In this document: positions 24,501 to 39,500 of the stretch, piece after piece
Numbering within the stretch: position 1 is the first letter of the stretch
Layout of the letters: the number at the start of each line of letters is the position of its first letter
Assembly: GCA_032622095.1 (NCBI GenBank)
Contig: CP136069.1
Span: 159,577,043-159,641,042, forward strand
Length of the DNA: 64,000 bases
Source: Siphonodentalium dalli
Taxonomy: Eukaryota > Mollusca > Scaphopoda > Gadilida > Siphonodentaliidae
Reading direction: 5' to 3'
The notes under the pieces: model-generated
Seen by the model: only the letters and a program-made list of their open reading frames with translations
Told to the model about the DNA's origin: nothing
The model's database searches: none
Program-made: the position numbers and the translations under genes

Positions 24501-27500
24501 ATTACTTCAACAGAAATTTTCACTGTATGAAACCTACAAATTGTAAAATTAAGCCAATTTGTAATGGGGGCCTTTTATATGTAAATGTCTTAATACATAT
24601 ATTTTAATACTGAATAAAATTATTCGACATTGTGAATGTTATCCATCCATTCTATACCCTGTATTATAGGCTGTATACATTATCCAATTATCTATATATC
24701 CACTCTCAATGTTTGTCAAAATGTTCCTTCCCTTTATTTAGGAATACAATTTAAGACTGTATATGACCACTGGGTTGTCCAAATAGCATAAATACAGCTT
24801 GGAACCTGTGATCGGGGTGTGAACAAAAAATAAAATTAAAAAATAAATAAAATTAAATCCCTACCTACCTACTCTACCCTGGAGAGGTCCCGTTAGCAGA
24901 AACACGTTATAATTTTTTTTAGGCCCTAGCTGTATTCAGCTAACCTAGCTGTATTCAGCTATATATTAATTATACTCTCAAAGCGGCTGTTTTTCGATAA
25001 TAAACTAGAAGCGCTAATTTGCGCATCAAAATTAGGCTACCCTATTCTCCGGTCACCCTCAACCAAATCAAAATCGTCGCTTGTGTTCTTACAAAGTGTT
25101 GCCTTTTGTCGGCACGACGATGGTGATTATGTGTGAAAACTTACTACGGCGGTCGATGTCGGTCATAACGGTTAATAACTCTCTTATGCAATGCGGAATA
25201 CCTTGAAAAATACATTAAATACAATATTTATCACCAAAGATGGAATATCTTAATCATTCCCGGAAGTATCAATATGATGCTGCTAAAACTCAGTTTGGTT
25301 GGTGCGTTAAAACAGGTAAAAAGGGGAACATCTCTAGCCAGAGTTTAACCGAGCGAGTTCCACTCACTGCTTGAGCTGATTCTCTCCAAAAATACGGAAA
25401 CGCATACATGTATGTCGAATCGCGAAAATACAAATACCAATGTTATGTTTAGTAAGTTTTCACACATTATATATTTTCCCGCCAAAACAGATTGAATAGT
25501 TCTGACTCGCTAACGACCAGGACTTCATGTTTGAAATACTTCAGAAATTATATAAGTCGCATTTTCATTTCAGTTGTCCCTATGTTGTGCCATACATTTG
25601 CAATATGCCGCACAATATCTGTATATACCGTTATGAATAGTTGCCAGTATCGCTCACAAACCGCTAGTGGTATGTAATTCTAAATGCTCGATATAGGTAC
25701 ACCATTCTAACGCCCCCTACCGGTTTAGCATCGGGAAGAAGTAAACGAGTGTTTGGGATGAATTTGATCTTTATTTTATAAGTTAGTTAATGAATGCATT
25801 TGCAGAAAATAGTCCCCAGAATATTTACTGACATCGACCACCGTAGTAAGTTTTCACACAAAATCAGAATTGCTGTGTCGACAAAAGGCAACACTTTGTC
25901 AGAACACAAGCGACGATTTTGATTTGGTTGAGGGTGACCAGAGAATATGGTAGCCTAATTTTGATGCGCAAATTAGCGCTTCTAGTTTATTATCGAAAAA
26001 CAGCCGGTTTGAGAGTATAATTTATAGCTGAATACAGCTATGTTAGCTGAATACAGCTATTGTAGCTGTATTCTCACATTTGCCAGACCTGCTTATAACA
26101 CAGGTCGGGCACACATCCAAAACGGTCTACGTACTACGTAGCTCGTTTTGTCTACTGTAGCCCGATTGAGCTACGTTTTTAATGTGATTTACACACCTCC
26201 ATCGATTACCGCCATACCACGAGAAAAGCGCATTTTGAATTTTCGTTCATTAGTTGTGTACCACTATTGCGTCTACAAAGAAGCAAAAAACCCAACGACT
26301 CACCGCGGCTTAGGCGCAATTAACGATATTTTAATTGAGACCTGTTAGCGTTTGCGGTTTGGTAGTGACTTTCCCGAAAATATCAGATTTTGCCATAAAA
26401 AGTAGGGAACAATCCATTTGTTTTTGCAGGATATTTATTTTTGAAGGTCAAGAACGTCCAGTTTATGTGGCTCACCTGATTGGATAAAGCGAACAGCTTC
26501 ACTCGGAGACGAGTATTTGTTAAATGTTTGGCGACCGCCATTCAGAGAAGGCAACCTACGGAAACATGATTCACAACTCTACTTTGAAATTTGGAAGCAC
26601 CTCGCGTAACATTACAGTTATACAAATATGGTTGTCCATTTGTCGTTCCGTACATTCCAACAGATAGATGTTACACTGAAATCCCATTAAGAACGTACCA
26701 TTAATCCCCGGCTAAATGCATCCAATCAGATTATCGCCTGCACACGGATGTTTACGAACACAATTGCGACCGGAACTACCTCAGATTTGATGAAGATTTA
26801 CATTTTGATCAAGAGATTTTGATGATCATTTCTTACGGTTTTTCATGGTAAATTGACCAAAACAAATCGATTTTGAATCGCTCAAAAGGTATTAAAGCCG
26901 TGGTGAGTCGTTGAGTTTTTTGCTTCTTTGTAGACGTGATAGTGGTACACAACTAATGCACGAAAATTCGAAATGCGCTTTTGTCGTGGTATGGCGATAA
27001 TCGCAGGAGGCGTCAAAATCACATTAAAAACGTAGCTCAATCGGGGTACAGTAGACAAAACGAGCTACGTAGACCGTTTTTGATGTGTGCCCGACCTGTA
27101 ACAGGCAAATACAAACATTGCATATCATCAGCCCTTTTAATTCAGATTGTTTGGCTTCGGCAATCTGCAACGGCAACCCTTTATCGTGGCCCAGCTTGCT
27201 TCAGCAAATGGCTTCGGCATTGCCGATTGCCGTAGCCAATTATGAGGGCTGATATCATTCATTATCAATTTTGTTGAAGACTAATCTATTCTGAGTCAGT
27301 ATCAACAAGTTACCGACGAAAAAAAATCAAAAATGTAACATTTGTAGCTGTTTGAAAAATACGTGGTAGACGGCTTGCCGAAGCGCTAGATTGGGAAAAA
27401 TAGCCCCTCATTTCAATTAATACCAAAATCACATGTAACTAGATGGTTTTATCTGCTACCATTAACTTATCGATTATGCATCCTCTATTTGGTATAGCTC

Positions 27501-30500
27501 TTTGAGTAAAACTACCAAAAATAAACTACAAATATTTCAAAACAAATTAATCCGGTTTGTTCTGAGCTTGGATAGATTTTCACATATAGGTTATGAAGAG
27601 TTTAAAACCATTAAATGGCTTCCGGTTGAATCCAGAGTTTCCCAAAAGAAAGCTGACTATCATGAAAAATATAACAGATGGGAAAGCTCCTACATACCTA
27701 AGAGATGGATTCCAATTTTCGAACACTCATTGTAAATATAATCTCCGGTCTGGAATCTTTAGATTATCTGTGCCTCATGTTAGGGTATTTGGTTACAATA
27801 GCTTTTTCTACACAGGAATCACATTGTGGAATAATTATGTAAAATATATTGAACCTAACTGCAACTTGGCTACATGGAATCACCTAATAAAACAGGAATT
27901 ATTCGATAAAATTTTAGGTACTGAGGAATCTGACTTTGTATATTATTAATGGTGTGAATCATGCTATTAATAATACCGTACGACCTTATGAGAACTTGTG
28001 CTGTGGCCTGGTCAGTCATGTGGTCAGTTACCATTAAGGACCACAGTGGAAATAAGCAAGCTTTGGCTTGCTTTCCTGGGCGCTCCTTGATGGCAATCGA
28101 TGGCATGACTTGTCAGACGAGCGTATTCATATGTATATTTCTCTTCTACTACTCTATTTTCCTCTCTATCTTTCTATGTACGATGACAGTACTTGGCCAG
28201 CTGCATATATTGTCACTGCTGCCTGTATTTAGGGATTCCATCTTTCGGTCATGGACTTGCCAGTCTAAAGCCGGCCATACATGGCAGCAGTGTGTATATG
28301 CAGGTGGCGAAGAGCTGTTGGTTCTATTACTAGTATCTCTTAAGCAACATGACAGTCCTGTTGAGGGAGGAGGGTGGGATAGCACGGGTTGATTTTTCAT
28401 GTTGTATATATATATACAGGTATGAGTATCTATTTAGTAGTCATTACTAAGCTAGGTTTATTCACTATCTTGTCCCTCTACAGAACTGTCAAGCTGCATT
28501 CTTGTTATATTTATATATCTATACTTTTTATATTTATACTATATGAATGTCACACTCTGTGTTTACACTTTTGTATATATGCTTATGCTCATGTCTGCAA
28601 ATTTTGCATCTTTTAGCCATTAAAAAATTATCTATCTATCTAACTTAAGAATTTAAGTAATATTACTAATAAGGTCAAGCGATAGTGACAGATTACGAAG
28701 TCATTGTGCACAATACCTGCCTCTCGAAATATAATCCGAACTTTGAGAGAAATCCGAGACCGTTAATTTGTCAACATTTAAAACTTGAACTGTAGTAAAT
28801 TGACAGAACGGAAAAGCGGAACGAACTTACAACTACATATATATTGTTGTCTCCAAACTCACTCATCGTGGTGTCCATTATTGTTATATGTGCTTTTAAA
28901 TCTATTTGAATCGAGAAAAAAAAAAACTCGTAACAAACAAGAACGCAAGAACATGTTTTAGCCGGAATGCAATTATGTTCGTTCCGTTTCCGATTCCTGT
29001 TTCACTATTTTCACGGCTTTTTGCAAAAACAAAATGGCTTCAAACTCGAGGCGGTAGAAATATGCTCTCGATTTAAGTACCGTAGTGTTGAAACGATTAA
29101 TCGACTAGTCGAAATCGACGCGATTATTAAATTAGTCGATCCCAAAATCTGGTACTAGCAGTCCTTCGATTTTAAGGCGCGCAATTGCGCTTGCGCGCCT
29201 TGGCGCGCGCGGATCTAAAAACCAGCGAGTTATTAAATGCGCACGCCGAAAATATAAAATGCGCTCATCGGAATTTGCAACCAGTGAACGAGATTTTAAC
29301 AAACAACACACCAATGGTTAAACGCCAACAAGACTATTCACCATGTATCTTTCTCAGCTGTGATGACGTTGATTACGAACCTGGTAGCAAAGATCAAAGC
29401 GGCGTCTTTCGCACTCAATGATTGGGGTGACACCTCGTCACAACTACTGCACGTGCGAGTTCCCGCAAAAAGCAGACTGACTTTGGCGGCAGCGTTTATG
29501 TTTCACCTTGCAGTATTTCGAGGATTCATTTGGACAAATTGTACCAATGCGAATACTATTATATAAATTTATGCAGATTACGGTATATCATGTCTGATAG
29601 TGACAGCGACAATGCTCAAAATATTATCAAAACGAAAGAGTTGATTCGTCGGAATACAGTGAATCTGATCGCGGTTATATGATTCCACTTCTGAGTTCGA
29701 AGTTTTTATCGAGTCTGAGCATGTGCTGTCAGACCCGGAAGTCGACTAATTGTGATATTCTGACTTGCTGACAAACGTTGGTCAGTGAAAATACTTAATT
29801 ACCATCCGGAATCTTTAACTCAGCCATGCTTCAGATATGTACTATTTCCTTGGCTCGTTTATGTTCAGTCATGCTCTAGATAGTTACTAATCTAAGACCG
29901 TGAAAACGCCGCAGACTTCGATAGTAGCCATACTAGCCAAGCTCTCATTGGTCAAACTAAAAAACTTCATCTTAACTGGATAACTAATGGCAGTTCTTCG
30001 CTCATCGATAACTTTCAAAATTTGACAGCTACGGCAGTCAGAGACTATTGTTTGATAAAACTGATAATAAAACTGATATAAATATGTTTTATTTGTGTTT
30101 CTGGGAGAATGATACTTGTGCATTATACACATGTTTGTCTTTATTCAGTAGTCATTTCATCAATTTTAATTTTAATTGTGCTCCCTCAAAAAAGGCGCGC
30201 GCAAATCCCAAAAACTCTGAGTGATATACGGCGCACCTACGTTTTCCAAAATCGAAGGACTGTACTAGTAGTCGACTAGTCGGGACACACCCACCACTAT
30301 TATGCCATCGTGAAAGCAGTGCCGTAGCCGAATTACCAAACAATTTAAACAGTTAAGCTATCGAAATACACAATCACAATTAACTGTTAAAGCCTTCTTT
30401 GTTGTCCCTTTCGGCCTTTGATGCGATGATTGATGTTTTCGGAAGGGGTCCGACTAGCCAAACGTGTGCAGGAGAATGTAAAACAACAACTCGTTCGTGC

Positions 30501-33500
30501 TCAAAGTGTTTGTCTGACAATAGATCTGTGGTCCAACCGACAGATGAAGGCGTACCTCGGCATCACTGGACAATACATTCTTGATTGGACAATGAAATCG
30601 GTCATGATTGCGTGCAAACGTTTCAAGGGTCGCCACAATGCAGAGAACATACGTCTGGAATATGAAGAGGTGATCGCTGATTTAGACATTGCTGACAAGG
30701 TTACCCATATCATCACCGACAATGCATCAAAAATGACAAAGGCGTTTGACTTTCCTTTGCCTGATTTTGAGGATGTTGCAGATGATGATTCTGATGAGGA
30801 GTGTGACAGTGAAAGTGAGTCTGTTGGGGAGAACAGTATCAGTGATATATTCCCAGGTACACAACGTGGTTCGTGTTATGCGCACACTCTTCAACTAGTT
30901 GTGAAAGACGGTCTCAAAAAAGCTGGTGGACATATTTCGAAGGTTATAGCAAAGGTGTCTGTGATTGTGAGAAGTATTCGGAAATCGATTCATTCAAGTG
31001 AACTGTTGGAAGATGAGAATCGTGTACAAGCTGCCAACGCTACTACATGTAGATGGAACTCTCAGTTGACAAGTATTCGTTCCGTATTGAAACTTCCTGA
31101 GGAAAAGTTAAATTCTCTGCCTGGAAATCATCTTTCACTGTATGACAGGAAAGTCCTCAAGGAACTATGTGATGTACTGGAACCATTCGAACGTGCGACA
31201 AACTATGTTCAAAGGGAGAAATGTGTGAGTGGCAGTTTAGCAGCACCTATTACCCGTGGACTGAAACAGAAACTAAATGCCCTTACACCGGAATATTTAA
31301 CAAAGATGGTGAATGCACTGAAAGCGTCAGCCACCAAACGATTGACACACTACGAAACCGACTCTGACTACCAACTAGCTGCTGCCCTAGATCCACGATT
31401 CAAGCTGAAATGGTGCACACCAAATGAGGCAGCTTCGATCAAGAAGGACATCATCAGCCGACTTCCAAAAGAATCTACCCAACAACCAGAGACTGCACAC
31501 CCAGCAAAGAAAGTAAGAGTAGACGACCTGTTCTCATTTCTGCAAGATGACACACCCATTATAAATGAGGAGAACCAGACAGAATTCAACGACTTCTTGA
31601 AAGAGCCCATGCAGCATATAGATTCTCACCCTCTAAAGTATTGGGATGTACACCACACTGAGTATCCAAAATTGGCCAGACTTGCCCAGCGGTATTTAAC
31701 AATTCCAGCATCGTCAGCCCCAGTTGAGAGACCATTCAGCGTAGCCGGGAAAATGTACCGACCAAACAGATACCGACTCAAGGACAGCACCTTCTAAGAC
31801 TTTATGATGGTCAAGTGCAATGGCAGAGTTTGAGACCATATCAACTTGTTGAATGTATTTATTGCTTGCTTGTTTTATCCGATCCTTGTTATATGTTATA
31901 TAGTGATGTTTTTATTCAATAAAATTTGATATTTTAATTTATTTCATTATTTATTGCTGTGGGGTCAAAATGGTTGGAAACTAACAATTGTAATAAAAAA
32001 GTAATCGATTACATTTACTAAAGTAATTGTAATCGTAATAGATTACATTGAAAAAAAAAATGTAATCAGTAATCGTAATCGTAATCATGTAAATCAAAAG
32101 TAATTGTAATCATAATCGATTACATTGGCATGTAATCGCCCCAACCCTGTAGTCGACTAGTAGTCGATTCCCTCTGTCGACTAGTCGATTCCTTAAAACC
32201 ACTAATTAATCGTTTCAACACTAGATTTAAGCGAAGAATAGCATGACTAACATCTGAAACATGCATTGACACCACATTAGAAATGTACTAGACGCTCTGA
32301 TCTACAAGTATGTGGCAGTTTTGGTCGTTAAATAATATTTTTTAGTGTGTGTTATCGCTTGTGAAAAGTCGAGTAAATGTCCATACCAATGATTGGTCGT
32401 GGAATGCTTGTTTTTGTGACATAAATGCCTGACGTTAATAGAGCTTTGCTCTGATAATTAACGTCAGGTTTACGGACTAGTCTGGCTCATGTGCAAATCT
32501 GACTATACACATGTAGTCAGATTTGCACATAATGTGCAAATCGAGCTATACAGTTCTTGTATGAAATTTTCTATTTCTATTAAATACCATTTCTTTTGAA
32601 AATCAATTGGTTATTTTCAATCTTTTGGCAACAATTAATCTAATGCTGGGGACAATCAGTTTCCAAAATAAAGTGATTTTATGAAGTTTGAAGAAGATAA
32701 TAAAACTCTCTCAAAGTATGGGCAAAGTAATCATCAAAAGTCCATTTTTGGTTAAAATAATTATTCCTGCTGGAAAATATTAATTGTTCTCATATCATAT
32801 GACAGAAATAACTATGATCTTTGTAGTTATAAACTTTGATGATAAATTGGTATAGCCCGATTTTCACATTATGTGCAGATCTGACTATATAGTCAGATCT
32901 GCACAATGCTCATGAGCCAGACCTGGTCAACGCATCGGCATATTTGTATACCTTACTCGTATTTAAATTCGTGCAGTACTAATTTTCGCGCACTTATCGG
33001 TGCGCGAATTTAAAACAGCTAAAAATAGTACGACTCCTGAATTTATACCAATTCGCGTGGGAAAATAAGAGGGTTATATGTTCGTGAGTTACTTATACAT
33101 ATTACGGAAGATTGGAGTGATTACATTCATATGTGGGCAACCAATCTCAATACCATTTATTTAAAGCATATCAAGCGATAAATAATTGACAATTGTATAG
33201 TCTTCTACGTTTCAATGCCTGTAAAAATACACATATTTCATAGTGAAGGTGCACGAAAGCACGTCTCCATACCCACAACCCTGCATCGAGTGGAGCCGTG
33301 GTCATGTAAGTTGTAACACTCTTGAGTTATTTATGTGAACCCAACTTTTTAAAATAGAAGCAACCATTTTTTTTTCGGAAGTCAGGCTTAGTCAGCAACC
33401 TACTCGGTTTTTGTTTTAGTTTTGAGCTCAATTCAATGATCCACATATCTGCTTAAATATAAGAATAATTATACACCCATCTTCACAACAAAATTATAAT

Positions 33501-36500
33501 GCAGCTATGTTCTATTCGATGTAAATGTCCATCATGAGGCCATAATTAAAAAGGTATTTGTGTGTCCTCGCCCCGACCGACTCGATTTTAACGGCCGACT
33601 GAAAATTCTTTTATTGAGATTGAGAATTTTTTTTTTTTTTTTTAATTTTAATTTTTTATTTTGTTTTATTTATATTTTTTAAAGTTTTTTTTAGTAGTTG
33701 TATGTTGTCTGAGAAGCTCATTTTCGGTCAGAAACTCCAGCAACTGTGATTGAACAGCATAATTATTTATTGTTCTTGTTGTGTTTTTCCAACTATAATT
33801 TTTTTAATTTGTTATCAAATTAATTCCTGACTATTTATTAATATTGATACCCTCGGCCTGCACCATGGAGGGGACCCTTAGTATGCCATTCCACCTTGCA
33901 AAAAAATCCCTACTTACCTACATGTACCCACCTGAAAATTTTGGGGTAGGGGTGTGGACAAACAAACAATTTATTAATTTTGGCCTGATGGTCTTTACTA
34001 CACACACGTAACTTTAGGAGCGATTAAGAACTGACACTGTCATCAAACACAGGACCTTTTCTAAAATATTTTTATCAGTTTTGAATTCGCGCACCATTAT
34101 GTGTGAATTCAAAGTGCGCGAATTTAAAACTGAGCGAAAAATAGTACTGCGTTAATTTAAATACGAGTAAGGTAGTTATGATCCTATTTTCATGCCAGAA
34201 CAATGACTTCTGACCTGTAAAATGCAAATATGGCTAATGAATTGAGTGACCAAAATTGCCAAATCAAGCATTTTTGAGGCGCCCAAATTCATCCCACCGC
34301 CACCCCCAAATTAGCCCTGTGTTACTCCCTGTACTGTAGCGGCTGGGTAAGTGGGATAGGTTTTAACAATGTTCAACTGAGAAGTCATATCGTCAAAGGT
34401 TATAAGGACGTGTTTGTTTTTAATCACAGAGACAATATTATCAAAACAATCATTGCTATTAAATTGTGACACTGACACTCACTTCTGGTCTAAATAATGA
34501 ACATTTGAGGTAGTCCGTATGAAATGGACAATGATAGGATAATCACTATTTTAGATTTAGTGTACGCAGTTTTCCATGTGCCTAATGCAAACCCTGTTCC
34601 ATGTGCAAGGCAGATAATATATTGGTTCATATATCATGCGTAGAATGCTCGATAGAAAATGTTTTCATCGGAGGGTTAAATGAGTGTGATAACTGGTCTT
34701 TGAAGTGTAGATATCAATCTGTTACGCTAATGGGGTCGTTGTCGTAATGTTTTATACATAAATGCACACCAGTCTCAGTCGGCGTGAGATTGAAATGTTG
34801 CTGTAAATAATTGCCGTCTGCTTCAATTCAGACTATTTTCTTCCGTAGTTCTGATAAAGGCCTTCTTTTATCACAATGACGAAACTGCAATAAAATTGAT
34901 CATCGATCACATATTGATCTTAGTACCGGTATTAAACAGGGACCGAATGAACTGCATGGTTGTTTGATCGATGAACGGAAGAAAATGAACTTACAAAAAA
35001 TATCAATTCGTGTACATTTATGTAGAAAACACTATGGCAATGACCCTGTCACGTGACACTACGCGAGACTGGTGTGCATTTATTATACAGAAATGCACAC
35101 GGTGTGCATCTATGTATAAAACATTATGACAACGACCCCATTAGCATCAGTTACCATGTGTCATTGGTCAGAATTCTGCGTATAACGATCCTTTTCCGGA
35201 AAATTCTATTTTCACTTTCATTTTCGATATGGGTTTGAGACAATAAAAGTTTTAAACTTAGTCTTTACTTTGTGGGAAAGGAAATGTTCTGAATCTTTAA
35301 CCCTTTACCCAACAGAAGGGCCCTGTGCCAATGCAGTCTCTTATATATGCGAGTCGACCATAGGTCGCCTCGCATATATAAGAGAATGCATTGGCTTAAC
35401 ACATTAAAAAATTATAAAATTGTTAAAGAATGTAAGAAAAAATGGTAAAAAGTGTTTTAGGCCAATGCATTCTCTTATATATGCGAGGCGACCTATGGTC
35501 GACTCGCATATTTAAGAGAATACATTGGCACAGGGCATAACTGTAACCATCACAATGTGGTCAATGAGCCGGTTCCAATGATATCCATATTTGTATGGTT
35601 TTATTGAGACAGACCCATGATAATTTAGGCTGTTGCAGTTTTTTTTGGCCGGTTTGTTGGGTAAAGGGTTAAGTAAAATTTAATTGCACTTTCAATACCG
35701 GTAATCCAAAACTTTTATAAACCTCTAATACCATTCAATATTACATTAGCAGTATCGTGTCATTTTATTGGGATTATTAAAACTAAAATATATGGTGCCT
35801 TAATAGAGCCCCACGCAAGCAGGTGGTGTGTCCCCCCTAATAGTGAGATAATCCTGACGATCTTGTGCACGATCTCGTGCACGAACATCATGGATACACA
35901 GCTTAATCGAAACCAGATTTTGTCCATTTTTTGTCCATTATAGTATTGGTCCGTCCGTCGGTCCGTCCGGGCGTCCGTTAACCTGGTTTCCGGATGATAA
36001 CTTTAGTTAGAGTGAACCAAATTTAATAAAATTTGGTATGTGGGTTTATTAGCCGAAAAGTAAGTTCAATTCGAATTTGGGTTCCGCCCGCCAATTTTCA
36101 CCGGAGTTATGCCCCTTATTTGACGTTTTTTGACTTAGAAAATCCTTGAAATTTGTTGTCCGGATGATAACTTTAGTATAGTTTATCGGAATGAATCCAA
36201 ATTTGGTATATTACTTTCTCCCACCAAAACACAGTCAAGTTCGAACTTGGGTTCTGTCAAACCATTTTTGGCAGAGTTATGCCCCTTTTTCGACTCAGAA
36301 AATTCAGTTTTTCTTATGTTTTTTGGTTTCCGGATGATAACTCGATTTTGGAATGTTTATACGCAAAACCCGTTTTTTTGTGGATCACATATATCGAAAT
36401 ACAGCTCAAGTCCGAATTTCGTTTTAATCCGATAATTTTTGCGAGAGTTATGGCCCCTTTTTTGACGTAATTTGACTTAGAAAATCCATGAAATTTGTTG

Positions 36501-39500
36501 TCCGGATGATAACTTTAGTTAGAGTGAACCGATTTCAATCAAATTTGGTATGTGGGTTTATTAGGAGAAAAGACAGCTCAAGTTCGAATTTGGGTTCCGT
36601 CCGCCAATTTTCACCGGAGTTATGCCCCTTATTTGACGTAATTTGACTTAGAAAATCCCTGAAATTTGTTGTCCGGATGATAACTTTAATAGAGCTTATC
36701 GGATTCAATGATAATTTGGTATATTACTTTCTCCCACCAAAATCCAGGTCAAGTTCAATTTGGGTTCCATCCGCCAATTTTCCCCAGAGAGGGCGTATTT
36801 TGCACGCCCAGCGTAGCTCTTGTTAAAGGCTTGTAGTGAGGTCATGGTGAGATAATCCTGATGATCATGTGCGCAACGTCATGGACACACAGCTTAATGG
36901 TAACTGGATGCGACCACTTTTACAGGGATGCGGGGAGAACAGGGGTGTGTCGTTAAAATGAGTGCACCACTTTAAACAAGAGCATCGCTAGGATGTGGCA
37001 AAATTTGCCTGTGGTAATTTTAAAAAAATACATTTTTTAATGACACACAACTGTGGCAGCCCACATTTATTGCAGAATTTTGTTAAATATAAATAATGTC
37101 ATCTACAAAATTCAATCCCTTTACTGTAACTTTACTTTCCTTCTCCTTTATCATTCTATTGACTGCTCAGCATAAATTAACACCTCCGCAAGTTGAGCTA
37201 CAGTGTCATTGACACTTTCATTTATATTTTCAACATTGGGTGAAAATCTAACTGTCTCTACCATTGTATTGTATCTATATGTTGTGGATAAGTATTTCTG
37301 AGAGAACATAGTGGAAATATGCATTTAGAAAAATATAATATAACTGTTTCAGTCCTGAAAAAACTTAAAATTTGCAGACCTCCGCCCCTACTAATTTTAT
37401 CAACCCCATAAAAATAATTAGAAAAAAAATCTGAAACAAACAAAATCGCGTTTAAAGATCTCCGATTGTAGGAAAACTGTGTTGATCAGTTAACGACCGT
37501 TTTTGATTAAAAATCCTACCAAGTAGAGATGGGCGGTATTGAAATTTCAATCTCGGTATCGGTAAATTTTCGTCGATTTACCTCGGTATCGGTACGGTAA
37601 TCGGTATTGCTATTAAATTATAAGATCAAAGCAGATATTCCCAGTAAATTATTGTAATTCAAGTTTTTAGCTCAACAATATACATGTATATATGACCACG
37701 GTCCACGGATTTACTACATTCATGACAATACCTAAATTAGGCAACAAAATGACCTACGCAATTAAGTAATATTCACACATCTCTTTGATGATTTACACGC
37801 ATGTCGTCGCACTGATTTGAAAAGAATAAGAGCAAGACTACAATATTTGTTCGTGTCAATTGATTTTCGTAACATTTCCATGAGTGAATAGAATTGTGAG
37901 TAGTAATCAGTGATCACAATTCACAAATTTATGAACGTTCGCGCGATGTCATGAAAATAGGCAAACCGGCCATGACAATTTCCGAACTGCAGATGCCCAA
38001 ACCCGCGGGTGGTTCATATTCTCCTCATTCTCCTAATGATAAAGTAACCTGTGGGGTTTTCAATTTGTTGTGCACAGGGACCCCCCATAACAAGTGCTTC
38101 AATTCCACATGCTTCGATTCAACTTGGGACACAGATACCGAGTTGCCCACACATTTTCCATTTGGACGGATACCGAAATTGACACATAATGCTCCAGCTA
38201 TGAGTAGTCATACCTCATGATGTTAGTTACATTGTCATTAATATGTCGTAAAGATCAAAGATGCCGTCGGGCAGCTGTGCCCTTGATGTAACAATGTTGC
38301 AATTATAGACTAATACATGTAGTACCGACTTGATACACCGAGTTATCATAATTATCCGATTCTCGTTGCTTACGGTTGACCGGTCATACAATTCATGCAT
38401 GTCACGGCCGCGGTGACAAGGTGACGCACATATGTTGGCAACACATGAATAATTTCCTTACCGAAATAAGGTATTTTTAGTTTTGATTCGGTACGTTAAA
38501 TCGGTATTACGCTGATACCGATACTGCACGGTAAATACCGAGTACCGCCCATCTCTACTACCAAGGCTTCATTATCCCTCTCAATACCTACAGTAATGTG
38601 CCCATTATGTCCTGTTATCATTTGTGCTGCCAGCTTGGGGGCATATATTCAGAAAGAATATATTCCATATAATTACATGTATATGGTCGGTCTTATGAAT
38701 GTTTCAAAAACAAATAAAAGGTTGCAGACCCCAAACAAGGTGGCCGTTGACAAAGGGAATCATCGGACCGTGTCATCCAATAATCAAACTTCTAATGCGT
38801 CTTTTCAAATGTGAACCACGTATCAAATATCAAGAAATTGTGTTAACGGTACTCAATCCGATCAGAAGGTCCCCATACCATCAAGATACAACAACAACAT
38901 TTCTTCAAAATATGCATTAGTTATCAGAATTGATTTATTGCAACAAAATAATGCTAACCACTGTCAACTATGGTATAAAATTTCCCAAAACGTGTTAATT
39001 ATTAACATTTTCTACAACAAAATATGGCCGTATTATCACTAAGTATCACAAAATTTGACCGTATTACCACTTTATTTTAGAGTTATCCATCTTCATCCGC
39101 AATTTTGTCCGAGACCCTCCATTTGACCACGTGTTTCTGAGCCACATATTATTACAGATCTGGAGAAATAACAAAACTTCAAAAATCGATCACTCTGAGC
39201 TTTGATGGGTGGGTTCCTCGACTCGAATCAAATATTTTTTACCCCCCGAATCCAAAGAAATTAGTAATTTAGGAGCATCTGATCGGATTGAGTACCTTTA
39301 AATATTACTGAAATTATCATCCGGACAATGCAAAAACTGAGAATTATATGTAAATGAAAGTGTCAAACACTGCAGCTCAATTTGGAGAGGGGGGGGGGGG
39401 GTGAATAATTTCATGTGTTACAGTCAATGGAGCAATTAGGAATAGGGATACCGGTATATCATTTGAATATCTATTATGTAAGTCATGTACATAAATGTAT

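Larger units (their letters stand above)
21785..24926 (+). mobile_element. Element H, copy H1, nested in I and containing J
   Basis: Inverted ends: left 'ggcctaaaaaaaattata' plus 'cgtgtttctgctaac', and the complement at 24889-24925 ('gttagcagaaacacg'). It splits the left arm of I, whose intact right arm shows the uninterrupted sequence. A second copy lies at 42871-45707 without J. The exact target duplication is ambiguous (TAG or CTAG). It includes one small Cys-rich open frame (23573-23800). Confidence 0.85.
21750..26091. mobile_element. Element I, long inverted arms, 5-bp target duplication
   Basis: Ends CAGGTCTGGCAAATGTGAG and its complement, flanked by CTTAT (21745-21749 and 26092-26096). 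The arms are roughly 270 bp: right arm about 25833-26091, left arm 21750-21784 plus 24927-25165, split by H1. They share 'aatttgcgcatcaaaattag', 'ggttgagggtgacc' and 'cttactacgg' with its complement. The middle (25166-25832) shows no coding. A 5-bp duplication is unusual; my recollection is that a hAT subgroup makes such duplications. Confidence 0.85.
29078..32223 (+). mobile_element. hAT DNA transposon, containing element L
   Basis: Inverted ends TAGTGTTGAAACGATTAAT (left, 29083) and complement (to 32223). An 8-bp repeat GATTTAAG lies at 29070-29077 and 32224-32231, the hAT duplication length. Five extra bases (TACCG) separate the left duplication from the matched inverted end. Subterminal motifs abound: 'tagtcgactagtcg' at both ends and repeated 'gtaatcgattaca' or 'gtaatcgtaatc' at 31990-32130, likely transposase-binding sites. 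Coding region at 30433-31797. Confidence 0.9.
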